A DNA stretch of 64,000 nt from Periconia sp. R9002 (Eukaryota; Ascomycota; Dothideomycetes; Pleosporales; Periconiaceae): NCBI GenBank assembly GCA_023627715.1, contig JAMAHW010000050.1, positions 1-64,000 of the forward strand, in the 5' to 3' direction. The position numbers and the translations under genes were made by a program. Under the pieces are notes generated by a model. The model made no database searches. It saw only the letters and a list, made by a program, of their open reading frames with translations, and was not told the DNA's origin. Positions 14,722 to 25,877 of this stretch are shown piece after piece (within the stretch, counting starts at the first letter, position 1; each line of letters starts with the position of its first letter).

Positions 14722-15120
14722 TCGGTTGTCTTCGCCGTGCCCCCCGGCAAACTCACCATGCTCTGCTAACCCGAATGCCCGCCTCCTGCTCAGGTCCACC
14801 ATTGTCCTACCGTTTTCCCTCCCATCCTCACCAATACCTCGACTCGACGACCAAGTTATCCGTACTTGCATCTACATTCCCTATTCATTCGCTGTCTCGT
14901 CCACGGTCGCTTCTGTCATCTCCTCATCGTCACTACGCCACTAATCATATACTCGTTTCGACCACCTGACCTTCGCCTTTCGCCCTTCACAAATCCCAAC
15001 CACCCATCTCGCATTCTGAACACACATCTCGACATTTGCTCTACTTAATCCCGGGGCGGGGCCGCACCTACCAATCGTTTTACAACGACCCACCCCCTAT
15101 ACCCCAAACGCACAGGGATC
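13639..15120. other. Long upstream region of the WSC gene with microsatellites
   Basis: This is about 1.5 kb without a supportable gene. It contains trinucleotide runs: CTC/TCC repeats at ~14041-14075, GCC repeats at ~14268-14286 and GAC repeats at ~14690-14720. Short upstream frames are numerous. A GTGAGT after TCCAG at ~14566-14574 could open a leader intron. The region probably holds a long promoter and 5' leader for the wall-sensor gene. Minus-strand frames here (for example 14022-14507) are repeat artefacts of Glu/Arg runs. Confidence 0.5.
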
Positions 15121-16577
15121 ATGCTTCACCAAAACAGCCTCTCCCTCATGGGGCTCTTCTTTGTTATAATTGGCATGCTTGCCTTAATCACCCCTGCACA
15201 AGCAGATTTTGATCGCGCGTACTGCTCGTCTCAAAACACCGACAGCGGGAGCCCCAGTATGTGTGCGCTTTAAGCCATAGATTCGTACGCTAACACGTCT
15301 AGCCTTCTCTCAGTGGCAATCCAATGGTTTCTGCACAGATCACTGTAAAGGCTTCGCTTTTGCCGTGATTCTACAGAACGACTGCTGGTGTTCAAACTAC
15401 GCTCCCGGGGCCGACCAACAAAGTATAGACGACTGCCAGGATTCATGCCCCGGCTATCCTACCGAGAAGTGCGGCAATAAAGACAAAAAACTATACATGT
15501 ACATTCGGATTGCGGGTGCACAGGCATCCGGCACTCAAGGAGGCTCCACACCTACACCATCCTCCAGCGCGAGTAGTTCCACTACTCCCCCGCCTCCCTC
15601 TTCTACGGAAAGACCTACTGTCAGTACCCTTAAATCTCATATTTCCCCAGACCCTTGATCATTCCGCGTGTTTTATCCTTGCTCGTTCCTTATGCATAAG
15701 TTTTGTTTTCTCGTGGTCTCCGTAGAACATGGGGTTGACATGACCTAGCCGATAACGGCTTCTCGAATTTCGACCACTGTTCTACACACTTTTGCTCCGA
15801 CGACGACTGGAGGGTTGGATGAGTCCACCTCTACTCCGATTCCTGTACCCCTACCCTCTTTTATTTGCGCACCCAGTTTTGTATCAAATTAACCTTTTTC
15901 ATGGCTAACCGAAACACCAGACCAGGTCATCGTCTGCCAATCCTACAACGTTGCAAACCTCGGCCGCCCCTGTCGCCCCTGCCAACCCACAAACAAGTAT
16001 TCGCACCATCTCCATGAGCAATTCTGTTGTGACTGAAACCGTCGTGACGACTCCCTCATCCGCACCAATCGAAACGCCGTTAGAGAAGAGTTCATCTAAT
16101 ACTGGTGCTATCGTAGGTGGTGTTGTTGGTGGCGTTGTCGGTTTAGCTGCGCTCGCTGGTGGCATGTTCTTTGTGCTCTGGAGGCGGCGACGCCAGCACC
16201 GTGTGGATCAAGATGGTGATGGTCAAGCTGGTATGCAACGCAATGTCAGCACCATGAGCAAGTCTGGGTTGTTGCGGACCGAAAAACCGACAGCATATCC
16301 TCCACCCATTGCCACCAGCTTTCCTAGGCGGCAAAGTAGGAATTTGGACCAGGAATCAATAAGCCCGATATCCGGGTCGGATCGGAGAAACAGCAGACCC
16401 ATGGTCGATCAGAGGCTAAATCCTTCTGCAATATTCGTTCTTGACAACTCAAGCAGAGGGAGCGTGGCTAGTATGGATGATAGCCGTGACTACCATCGCC
16501 CTCTCAACGTACGTATTTGAGGACTGGGGCGTGAGAATTTCGCTGACTTGGAAAAGGTACGGAACCCCGATCCATGA
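15121..16577 (+). CDS. WSC-domain cell-wall integrity sensor
   Basis: Five exons (15121-15256, 15303-15619, 15749-15844, 15921-16508, 16557-16577) give 385 aa in consistent phase. The exon 3 boundaries (donor GTCAGT before it, GTACCC after it) are the least certain. A signal peptide (~residues 1-28, hydrophobic LFFVIIGMLALI) is followed by one WSC module with the typical spaced cysteines (YCSSQNT...GFCTDHCKGFAFAV...CWCSNYAPG...CQDSCPGYPTEKCG). A Ser/Thr/Pro-rich mucin-like stalk follows. The single membrane segment is GAIVGGVVGGVVGLAALAGG, with an RRRR stop-transfer. The cytoplasmic tail is Ser/Arg-rich and ends NVRNPDP. These proteins act as mechanosensors that signal through Rho1 to the cell-wall integrity MAPK pathway. 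The last exon encodes only six residues. Confidence 0.87.
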
Positions 16578-17494
16578 GCATATCTAATAACAGCCGATTG
16601 GCCGCGTGGCGATTTATTCAGCCTACTCTTGACAGTCGAAAGTCCACCTGCAGTTGGATGACTGTCAGTCATTTCCTCACGACTTAATGAACATAATTAT
16701 AAGCATACATGGTCGGAACAGTTGGTCAAGTTTCCCCTTTTCCCTTTCCCTTTGGCGTATACTCAGCATTGGCGTATGGCGTTCACTCTGCCTTCTGCAA
16801 GGCACATATTTTTCTGGTGATGCTCAAAGAGCAGTTGTAATCTTTTTTTTCTCTGCCTCTCTATTCAAAGCAGCAGTTATATAATGGCGCTTCGACTGTA
16901 TATTTTTGGGCTTGATCACGAGATGTCATGCTTTACGCATGGGGGTTATTAGACAAAGCGGGCATTGGGATGCGCCACGGAGAAATCCGCGGAGGGCTTG
17001 TGGATACAGACAGTGCAATTATAATGGCATGGCGTGAGTGGAGAGCTAGAGAGAAGGCCTCATGGTTGCGGGAAGTGGTCGCAGCGAACCGATTGTGGAT
17101 CAATATCTTCGTAGCAATTGCATGCCACAATTCACTACAGACTGGATTGGCCGTATTAGCATAGGATTTTGCATGGAATCCCATCCGCGTGCATGACGTT
17201 CCCTTATTACCAGGCATAGTTGTTTGTTTCGAAGGTATGTCCATATGTACCTATGTACATGTGTGTGGGGACATAGATGCGCAGGCTGGGGCGAACGCAC
17301 GGGATCCAGTCGACTAGTTACCTACCTACTTAGGTACATACATGTACACATGCAAGGTGCTAGTGCCCCTCGAAACTCGTACCTCGCCCATTCCCCATTC
17401 CCCATTCCCACCTATCTCGATCCCCGACACCAAGCAGTCCTCTCCCGCAAACGCCTCGTGGGTCGCCCAGAGTGACCCAGCCACTATACACACC
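16578..17494. other. Intergenic region between WSC sensor and ArfGAP genes
   Basis: No gene is supported. Short TACCTA/TACATGTA palindromic strings cluster at 17230-17350. Open frames here are short and unrelated to splice signals. This is probably the WSC 3' region and ArfGAP promoter. Confidence 0.45.
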
Positions 17495-18957
17495 ATGAGC
17501 GGAAAAATGTGGGAAGTGGATCCAGAGACAAGGAGTAAGGTGCGCTTCACTGCTTCTTGGCTTCCTTTGGCACGGGGAAGCAGCACAGGACCCGGACATG
17601 GAAACCGCATATATGAGATAGCAGCTGCTAAATTTTGAAAACAGCTGCTTGAGATTCAAAAGGAAAACAACAACAACAAGTGCGTCGACTGCAACGCGCC
17701 CAGTCCGCAATGGGTATGCGCGCCACCTGATCTCATCGCTCCCTCCGCTACGTTTACATATTTCAACGCTGATATATTACAGGCTTCACCTAAGCTTGGC
17801 ATTTTCATGTGTCTGTCGTGTTCTGGCGTTCATCGCGGCCTCGGCGTCCACATATCCTTCATACGTAGCATCACCATGGACGCTTTCAAGGGCTCCGAGC
17901 TCTTGCGCATGTCCGCCGGCGGCAACAAACCCTTTCAAGATTTTTTTGACTCGCATGCTTCCAATACAAAGGATGGGAAGACATTCGAATCATGTTCCAT
18001 CCAGGAACGGTATGATTCCGAGGCGGGCGATGAATGGAAAGAGAGGCTTAGCTGCAAGGTCGAAGGAAGGGAATTCGATAAGAGCAATCTTCCAAAGAGG
18101 GTGGCAAAGAAAGACTCTATGGCGGCGAGATCAGGCACTCCGTTGAGTGGGAGGGCGAGTGGACCTGCGAGCAGGAGTCATACACCCCTCGAAAAGACCG
18201 CAAGCAATGATTCTACATTTCGATCCGGGTCACCTGCGCTTGGGACCAATGCCATGTCTCAAAAGACTAGGAATGAAGCCTATTTTTCACGTCTGGGACA
18301 GGAAAACGCTGGCAGGAGAGAGGATTTGGCACCTAATCAAGGAGGCAAATACAGCGGTTTTGGTAGCGAACCAGATCATTGGAAAAAAGATGATGAGCCT
18401 GGAGCACCGCCTGCTTTAGATGACTTCCAAAAAGACCCAGTCGCCGCTCTGACCAAATCATTTGGATGGTTGGGTGCCAGCGTGAGCAAAGCCGGCAAAA
18501 CTGGGTATGAGGGATGGGTCAAACCTGGGATGCAAAAGGTACCTTTGATCACCCCCTCTCTGTTTTCACGAAATGGCCTCCGACTAAATTACCACAGCTC
18601 GCCGAAGCCGACTTAGCCTCTCAAGCACGCAGCACGACCACCCTGATTGGGCAAGGCTTTCAAAACGGTGCGACAGCGGCTGGGGGTGCTTTGAACCGAT
18701 TTGTTGACCCTACTTCTTCCGCTTCCCACCAGTACCAAGCAGTACCCGGTGATAAGCAAGATTTTTGGGATTCGTTTGGCTCAGAGCCCAAAGGGCCAAG
18801 CGCCGATAAAAAGGATTTTTGGGATGAGTTTGCAAGTGCCGGGGATAGTAAGACTCAAACAATAGGAACCAGCGCGACCAAAAAGCCAAGTGGTATCGGT
18901 ACCAATGCTGTCAAGAAAACACCAAAGAAGGATGATGATGGATGGGGTGATTGGTAG
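17495..18957 (+). CDS. gcs1: ADP-ribosylation factor GTPase-activating protein (Gcs1-like)
   Basis: Exons 17495-17539, 17645-17713, 17783-18538 and 18598-18957 encode 409 aa, all in phase. The N-terminus holds the ArfGAP zinc finger CX2CX16CX2C (Cys 28, 31, 48, 51), with the catalytic arginine in GVHRGLGVH. Such proteins stimulate GTP hydrolysis by Arf1 on Golgi/COPI membranes. The middle is Ser/Thr-rich. Further on, DFQKDPVAALTKSFGWLGASV is the amphipathic segment expected of ArfGAP1/Gcs1 lipid-packing sensors. The C-terminus has repeated aromatic boxes (KQDFWDSFG, KKDFWDEFA) and ends DDDGWGDW, a WxxW-like coat/adaptor-binding tail seen in ArfGAP1. The Sec7 ArfGEF at 25.9-30.3 kb acts in the opposite direction of the same cycle. 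Confidence 0.93.
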
Positions 18958-19698
18958 GTAAATGACAAGCAGGAAGTTAGGTGGGCGGTAGTACGTTTGA
19001 TTCATGTAGAGATAAAAATCAGATCAAGCCTAGAATCAAACCATGGTCACATTTCTGTACTTTAGCTTACGAATCATGGACAAAATCCTCGATGCGCTCA
19101 TCCAACCAGACTTTGATTTCCAGGAGCCATGGTCTGCCCAGATCTTCATGTTACACGACAAGGCATTTCTCCATGATGGTATTTGATTTTACCTATGTAC
19201 TTCCAATCAGACGAGCGAGCATTCCATGGTACAAGTACTCGACAAAGAGCGGCCTTGGCTGAAAACAGGCATATACACAATTATCAAAGCATGGGGCGCT
19301 GCGAACTATCGTTAAAAGTTGAAATGGATTCGTAGATGATCCAGTCCCCAGGCGAAATCTATTCACCACCCACGATACGCCCAATGGCACATCATTTTCG
19401 GAGCTATAATCTCCCTGAAAGCGGTTGCCATGATGTTACGACTCATTCTTTTGCTCGGCATGGGATGGTTTCCAACCAATGAAGTTCATCTCGTTCACAA
19501 CGAGTACACACGCACATGGTGTTCGGCATCCAGCAGAACGGTATTGTTGCCATGGAATCGTCATTCATCTGAACAGACCGTAGATATAAAGGACGAATTC
19601 AGCCCCCGCTCATTGCCGCTCTACATTATTTCACCACTTCTGCCGTATCGGAGAAAAATCACGTCGTATCGTTTTACCAGTTATCCATCCGCTGCAGG
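18958..19698. other. Intergenic region upstream of the secreted cysteine-rich gene
   Basis: No gene is supported. A 126-codon frame at 19430-19810 overlaps the true start of the next gene in another frame and looks accidental. The stretch likely contains the promoter of the secreted-protein gene. Confidence 0.45.
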
Positions 19699-20940
19699 AT
19701 GTTTCTCTACCTACTGCTTTTCGTTTCTGTCAGCCAGGTGTTTTTCAAGGGCACCTTTGCTGAACACCTCCGTCATAAACCAAGACCAAATGGAGCTGTC
19801 AGAATTCTGAAGTTCGACGAGTTGGGATGCGTTGGTGACGTGAAAGGGCAAGAGTTGATTATTCGATCGGGAAGCTGCGTTAATTTCTTCTCCGAAAGCT
19901 TCAAGGTCGCGAAAATTGGGCTGCCGCCCAAGGATTACGACAACGTGCAGGATCTTCTTTGCCACCTCACCTTATACAATGGGCCCGACTGCTATGGCGG
20001 TGAGGACGACATCTCGGAGGTCGTCAACATACCTCAAGACTGGGACACCTGTCACTATTTCCCAATGCAAGCTGGCTCGGCCCAATTACTCTGCAGGCAG
20101 CAAGTCGGACGCATCGGTTGGAAAAACCTTGCCTCTACCGATTCTCACGTAGATTCTCTCGAGACCAAAGACAAGGCTTCAGCCGAGACCAGCGACATGG
20201 CCTCAACCGAGAACAACGACACAGGTTCTCAGAAATTCAATTACATAGCCTCAATTGAGTCCAGCGGCAATGGCTCCTCCGGTTTCGATCCAGTCTTTCC
20301 CGAGTCCAACAAAGCTTCCTCGGAGACCAACAACGTTGGTTTCTCAGAGGCTAATGTAGACTCATTAAATAAAAAGAAAAAGCAACTCCGCTACAACACG
20401 AAGTACATGTGGCTATTACACTTTTGGGCAGGAACACCTACGTGCTACCAATGCTGGACCTTGAACGAATTCACACAATGGGAGAAGTTTCAGTGCCAGG
20501 CTAAGGCCCCGTTTCCAGCCGATCTCTGCGGTCCTATGCCAGGAACATTGGGTGCGCTCACCAAAACGCTCACATCTTGGGTCACCAGAGTTCCTAAAGG
20601 GACGACAACCAAGACGAAAACCGTAATTGCCACGCCAGTTCCACTTGCTTTGGCTGACAGCAACGATTCCACGAAGAAGGGGGGGCGCAAGAGGGCGACG
20701 GTAATGATCATTCAAAATCCGTGGTTCCCACAGATCGTTGAGTGCGCTCAAGGCACGTGGATTAATTACGACAAACCAGCCGGATCTGAAATCTTCATCG
20801 ACGATACTACTCCGATTGAGAACTGTGAAATCTACTATCGAGGATATGCTCCGGCTGCCAATTACCCGCCCCCTCTGCACACAAGAACAGTGACAAAGGA
20901 CGCCTTTGAAGCGACTGTTACAACTACGGTTACATATTGA
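19699..20940 (+). CDS. Predicted secreted cysteine-rich protein with degenerate internal repeat
   Basis: A single open frame encodes 413 aa from an ATG at 19699. Residues 1-22 form a clear signal peptide (MFLYLLLFVSVSQVFF). I do not recognise the family. The rest carries 12 cysteines, an even number, in two clusters flanking a cysteine-free middle. The N-terminal cluster includes LTLYNGPDCYGGEDD; the second includes TPTCYQCWTLNEF. The middle (~residues 150-225) is a degenerate repeat of units beginning AS-x-E followed by Thr/Ser/Asn/Asp, rich in N-x-S/T sites. A dibasic stretch (KKKKKQL) then follows, and KKGGRKR lies between later cysteines. No membrane anchor or GPI signal is visible. This architecture fits a secreted wall-associated or effector-type protein, but the function is unknown. 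Confidence 0.8.
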   Translation: MFLYLLLFVSVSQVFFKGTFAEHLRHKPRPNGAVRILKFDELGCVGDVKGQELIIRSGSCVNFFSESFKVAKIGLPPKDYDNVQDLLCHLTLYNGPDCYGGEDDISEVVNIPQDWDTCHYFPMQAGSAQLLCRQQVGRIGWKNLASTDSHVDSLETKDKASAETSDMASTENNDTGSQKFNYIASIESSGNGSSGFDPVFPESNKASSETNNVGFSEANVDSLNKKKKQLRYNTKYMWLLHFWAGTPTCYQCWTLNEFTQWEKFQCQAKAPFPADLCGPMPGTLGALTKTLTSWVTRVPKGTTTKTKTVIATPVPLALADSNDSTKKGGRKRATVMIIQNPWFPQIVECAQGTWINYDKPAGSEIFIDDTTPIENCEIYYRGYAPAANYPPPLHTRTVTKDAFEATVTTTVTY

Positions 20941-21420
20941 GCAATATGAGCGTTGTTCGGCCAATCATGTGGCATTCTAGTATTGTGATTGATACACAGT
21001 CGTGATTGAATTTGTGAACGGATGGTTGCCATTACGCATTGTTGTGTGCGGATTGTTTAGTGATTGCTTAACTAAAATGGATGGGCCGCTGAAACTGATT
21101 AATCATTCCTTCTGAAGATAAAGAAAATCTCATGTTATAGAGTTGCCATGGTAAAGCAGCAATGGAAGAGTCTGAAAACCGCATCAATGATGAGAACATG
21201 TTACATGACTCGTTGTAGCCAAAATAGTTAGCGAGCGTGACTCGTAATTGCGAATAATATCATGAAAGCTACGCAAGATGACGACGCCCATCTTCCGATC
21301 TCGCCATTGTCATCAATCGCTATCTGGTACGAGTTTCTACTCACATCTAATTAGATTCTAACTGGAGATGTTATTTTTATCTACGATTCCCGTACAGTTT
21401 GCGAACTCTAATTGCCCACC
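20941..21420. other. Intergenic region upstream of MTG1
   Basis: This is moderately AT-rich sequence with no open frame of interest, between two plus-strand genes. Nothing further is seen. Confidence 0.45.
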
Positions 21421-22497
21421 ATGCCCTTCGTTCCGCGCACATCGTTTCCCTCGCTTGACCACCTGCCGCGTTCCTACTTTCTCGGTCACCACAAAGCCGG
21501 GCTACAGAAAATGAAATCGCTAATCTCCTCCATTGATTTGGTTGTCGAATGTCGAGACTATCGCGTTCCACTGACGTCGCGAAACCCGCTTTTCGAGACG
21601 ACTCTAGAAGGGAAAGAGAGGCTTATCGTGTACACACATCGAGACCTGGGGCCTCCAAATCGAGGAGAAGAGGAGATTATAAAAGCATGGCATTATCCCA
21701 CACCAACAACGTTTGTCAGAAATATTGGAGACAAGGATGGGGAGAGGAACAAGACGAAGAGTGTGAACAAGGTGTTGGAGTTCTTGAGGGACCATGCACA
21801 AAAACAGTGGAAATTGGTTGGACATCGACTACTCGTGGTCGGTATGCCGAATGTTGGGAAGAGCACATTACTGAATGCGCTACGGACCAACGGTATAGGG
21901 AAAGGCAAAGTCGCAAAGACGGGAGCACAACCGGGCGTCACACGCAAGATCGGCACCGGCGTCAAGATTATTCCTAGCGAGGATGACGTTGAAGCTATGG
22001 ACGAAAGTTCCAGACAAAGATTCAAGGGTGTGGGAGGGGGTGTGTATCTTGTAGACACGCCGGGAGTCTTCATCCCCTACGTCCCGGATGCCGAGGCTAT
22101 GATGAAGTTGGCTCTGGTCGGAAGTGTCAAAGACACAATCATATCACCCGTGATGCTGTCGGATTACCTACTGTTCCATATGAACTGCGTGGATCCCTAT
22201 TTATATCGCGATTACAGTATCCCGACCAACAATGTGGTGGACCTGCTGGAGGGTGTGGCGCGCAAGACGGGCAGATTAGGTAAAGGAGGACAAGCCGACC
22301 TAGAGGCGACTAGCCTGTGGTTCATTCAGAGATGGAGGATGGGTGGATTGGGGAGATTCTTGCTCGACGAGGTTAAAGCAGGCAAATTAGAGGAATGGAA
22401 GATAGCTGAGGAAGAGGTTGCTCCCAGTATCAGTCAGGCGAGGAGGGCAGAGAAAGAGAGGAGAAGGGAGAGGGTGCGGGCCAGAGGAATCAGGTGA
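21421..22497 (+). CDS. mtg1: Mitochondrial ribosome-assembly GTPase Mtg1
   Basis: A single exon encodes 358 aa starting at the ATG in CCACCATGCC. This is a circularly permuted GTPase of the YlqF/MTG1 family. The G4-like THRD motif (IVYTHRDLG) and the G5-like region come first. Then come the P-loop GMPNVGKST, the G2 threonine region GAQPGVTRKI, and the G3 motif DTPGVF. The opening (PRSYFLGHHKAGLQKM, then IDLVVECRDYRVPL) matches the family's entry signature. The basic tail (RRAEKERRRERVRARG) suits RNA or ribosome binding. Mtg1 associates with the large mitochondrial ribosomal subunit at the inner membrane. No strong presequence is obvious, which is not unusual for this family. Confidence 0.94.
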   Translation: MPFVPRTSFPSLDHLPRSYFLGHHKAGLQKMKSLISSIDLVVECRDYRVPLTSRNPLFETTLEGKERLIVYTHRDLGPPNRGEEEIIKAWHYPTPTTFVRNIGDKDGERNKTKSVNKVLEFLRDHAQKQWKLVGHRLLVVGMPNVGKSTLLNALRTNGIGKGKVAKTGAQPGVTRKIGTGVKIIPSEDDVEAMDESSRQRFKGVGGGVYLVDTPGVFIPYVPDAEAMMKLALVGSVKDTIISPVMLSDYLLFHMNCVDPYLYRDYSIPTNNVVDLLEGVARKTGRLGKGGQADLEATSLWFIQRWRMGGLGRFLLDEVKAGKLEEWKIAEEEVAPSISQARRAEKERRRERVRARGIR

Positions 22498-23562
22498 AGA
22501 GATGGAAATGCTTCCAAAAATTCATATGACATCCAGAGGATAGGTGAATGGTGTACTCTGATTGACCAGATAGAGAAAACCATTTTTCATCTGCCGCGTT
22601 TAAGCAATAGGGATCTTCGAACAAGCATCTGAGCCTATCCAGATTTCCATAGAGATCCTTGTGAGTAAGCCTTTACGATCCCACTACGTGTGCTATATGC
22701 CTAATAGAGTTGTAGGCAATCCACGGTTGCTTCCAGAGCTCCAGACCCAAAAATCCTCCGAGTGTACAAGTTGGTTGGGCCCCGCCAGCTTCGACCAATT
22801 CAGCTATACCTACGTACAACCTATGTATGTATCATATGTTCCCTCAATCCTCCGAGAAAGACGTCGGCGACGCAATTCCATCTGATGCTGGACATAACGG
22901 CGTCCACTGAGACTGTCTCCATGAGAAACAAGCATCATGGCACCCAGAGGTATCAGTATCCGGTCAAGCTTTGGTTTATTCAGCATCTATGTTCTTGTGG
23001 TACCACCCGAGTGAAATTCAGATAAAAGAAAAGAGGTACAGAGAGCCTCGTTGTTATCAAACTTACGTAATTTTAATGAATTGTACTTGGTGAACTACGT
23101 ATATCAATTGATACATGGGTATCCCTCATCGAAGATACACTGTGCGAATGATGGATCTTAGGTCTCAATCCACACTTGGAATATGTTGAGTAAATGACCT
23201 TTGGTCATACTGGACTTCTATTATCTACCTTACGCGAAAAGTAGCAGGCCCTCCTCCCTCGAATTACCCTTGCCGCATCATCGGCGTTCGCTAATAGCTA
23301 GACTAACTATGCAAACGCAAGCTGCAAACTTGCCGAGGTCCGTTGGAGTCTCCTCTCCGCCAAATGAACAAACAGAGAGTCATGATATAAACCACACTCA
23401 CGTCTCCTGCTTTCTTCCCATCATCATTGACATAATTGCAAGTGGATAAAAACTGATCGATTGTAGACAGCAATCATACCATACGCTCTTCTACCCTCCG
23501 TTCCACTCCCCAACAAACGCCATTGAATACAAAAGAAGAGTGGCGAAAGAGGAGGAAATGCC
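22498..23562. other. Intergenic region between MTG1 and the SKL-ending SDR
   Basis: This is about 1 kb without a supportable gene. Open frames at 22661-22885 and 22762-23025 overlap in different frames and show no protein character. Sequence 23040-23180 is AT-rich. Nothing more is seen. Confidence 0.45.
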
Positions 23563-24992
23563 ATGGCAGCACATCAAGCAGCGCAAGATGATCTCAGCGT
23601 CAAAAATCTATTCTCATTTGACGAGCATGTGGTTCTTGTGACAGGTGGAGCGACTGGCCTCGGCGAGATGGCTGCTCAAGCCTATGTACAAAACGGTGCA
23701 CGTGTCTTGATTGCGAGCCGCAAGGAGAGCGAATTGATTAAGACGAGTGAAAGGTTGAACAAGTTGGGGCCGGGGAGGTGAGTACTCACCTGGGGTTCAT
23801 CCTCGCAACGCTCTGGAGCTTTTCTTCTTTTCTTACCTTGTAACCCATTTCTTTCATCATCACCATTTGACGTTTTTCTTCACCAAATGGTTTGATGGCA
23901 TTGATTTCCTACCAACACCTTGGCTAATTCTGTCTTTGATTCCACCATCTAGGTGCGAGTACATCGTCGCGGATCTCAAAGACAAAAAGGGCTGTGTGGA
24001 TCTCTGCTCCCAGATCAAAGCGCGCGTGGATCATCTCACGGTGCTCGTCAATAACACAGGGGTGACCTGGGGTGCGGACTATTATGACTTCCCAGAAAGC
24101 GGTTGGGATAAGCTCATGGCGCTCAATGTCAAGAGCATCTTCTACATGACGGTCGGGTTGGAGCCGTTATTGCTCAAGGGTGCCACATCGGATACTCCGT
24201 CTAGGGTGATTAACATCGCAAGTATGGTGAGTTCTTTTTGTTCCTCTCAAATCAACTCTCAATATTTTCTTTCTCGAAGCAAATCGCAGGACCTTTTCTT
24301 GGGATGTTTGATACCCTCTAAGAAAGTTGTAATCGCTGTACTGAAGATGCTTTTCCTCTACTCGAGCAGATGATCATTGCCGTCATCCCTTTTCCTTTCT
24401 TGTCTTTCTATGAGCACACGGGCGATGAAGCATAAACCCAAATATAATGTGCACCCCTACCTCTCAAAGAGAGAAGTACTCGAAGCTCTTTTGTAATTTT
24501 TAACCACCTCCCCAGGCTGGAATCGCAACGGTCGATGTAACAACGGGTGAGGGAGGCGGTCTATCACAACCCGGGACTGGTACTTTTAGCTGTAAGTTAG
24601 CCATCTCTCCCCTTGGCCCACCTGGAAACACAAACTGACTCATACCTTGTTTTCAAAATCAAGACGGCCCTTCCAAAGCAGCATGCATCCACCTCACCAA
24701 AATACAAGCCTCAAAGCTTGCACCTAGGAATATTATGGTCAACGTCATCTGCCCGGGCGTTTTTCCTTCACGTATGACGAGTTTCGGGTTGGATAAGTTT
24801 AAAGATGCCTTAATTGCGGGCCAGCCGACTGGCAGGATCGGAAAGCCGAGCGATTTTGGCGGCTTGGTGTTGTTTTTGGGGAGCAAAGCTTCCGCGCACA
24901 TGACGGGCAACGTGATCGAAATTGATGGTGGGGCGACGTTGAGTGGGTGGAGGGGAAAGAGGGAAGCGGAGATGAAGGAAAGCAAGCTTTAG
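23563..24992 (+). CDS. Short-chain dehydrogenase/reductase with peroxisomal SKL signal
   Basis: Exons 23563-23777, 23953-24226, 24516-24591 and 24664-24992 give 297 aa; all junctions are in phase. The two longer introns (175 and 289 nt) stand out against the usual ~50-60 nt. The cofactor loop is TGGATGLGE. The NNAG motif is NNTG. The catalytic triad is Ser in NIASM, then Tyr and Lys in YGPSKAA, whose Tyr is completed by the last splice. The later region CPGVFPSRM and the dimer-region IDGGATLSG are standard. The protein ends MKESKL, a type-1 peroxisomal targeting signal. It resembles the 3-oxoacyl-reductase/RhlG-like SDR branch, but the substrate cannot be read from sequence. A peroxisomal lipid or secondary-metabolite reduction step is an inference. 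Confidence 0.88.
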
Positions 24993-25877
24993 TATCAGTT
25001 GGAGGAGATGTTGGTCCGTACACACAGGAAGGAAAGCTGTGCCTACTCATCTTGCCGTGTCATCATATATAATTCATACTATCATCCCATATGCACATAA
25101 TACATACGTATGAGATAGTGGCATTTGGTGTAGCGCTCTTACTTTTACATCGTCCAACATCGGGCACAAATTCAGTTACATATAGCCAGGGATGTCACAG
25201 TACATGATTAGTGTCTTGATATGCTAGGCTACGTGGTGTCTCGATATATATTAACTGGTAACAAACGATTCTATACCCGGGATGAACTTGCTGGGGGCAA
25301 CGACACCACCATGGGGCAGCTCACACTACGCCATTTGATTTCAGCTTCATTTCATTCATGGAAGACGAGAGCAGCTTGCATCATTCTTTTACCACATGTC
25401 TGAAAACGACACAGCCTTGCATATTCTCCCGGCATAATGATATTCCAAAGTATCCCGTCGTCCCATCACCCTATGGCAAAAATCTTAAGGAAATTCACAC
25501 CAAGGAACGCCCGACACCCGAGATATCGATTCTATACATACAAGCATCCATCGAAAAGACGAAAGGTGAAACTCGCTCGCTCAAAAAAGAAATAAGGGAA
25601 CAGGAAAGGAGAAACCTAGGAACCCTTATCATGTAGTGCATATATATACACGCAATGCTCGGCATGGCAGCGGCAAGATAAACGCGATCAGCCGTGCTAA
25701 AGTGAAACCCACAAGTGATAAAAGTGTTCATGATGACGTCGAGTTCCAGCCTGTCAACATGTAAAATGGGAAGTAGTGGTTGATTAAGGAACTAACAATA
25801 GGTCGAACAAACGAAGAAGGGGGAATAATGCTTTTCAAAATCGAAGTTGGGGATAGTACAAAGAGAAAGGAATGATG
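24993..25877. other. Intergenic region (convergent SDR and ArfGEF genes)
   Basis: This is shared 3' sequence of two convergent genes. A 92-codon frame at 25358-25636 is Lys/Glu-rich near its end but unsupported. I see no RNA gene or repeat. Confidence 0.45.
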
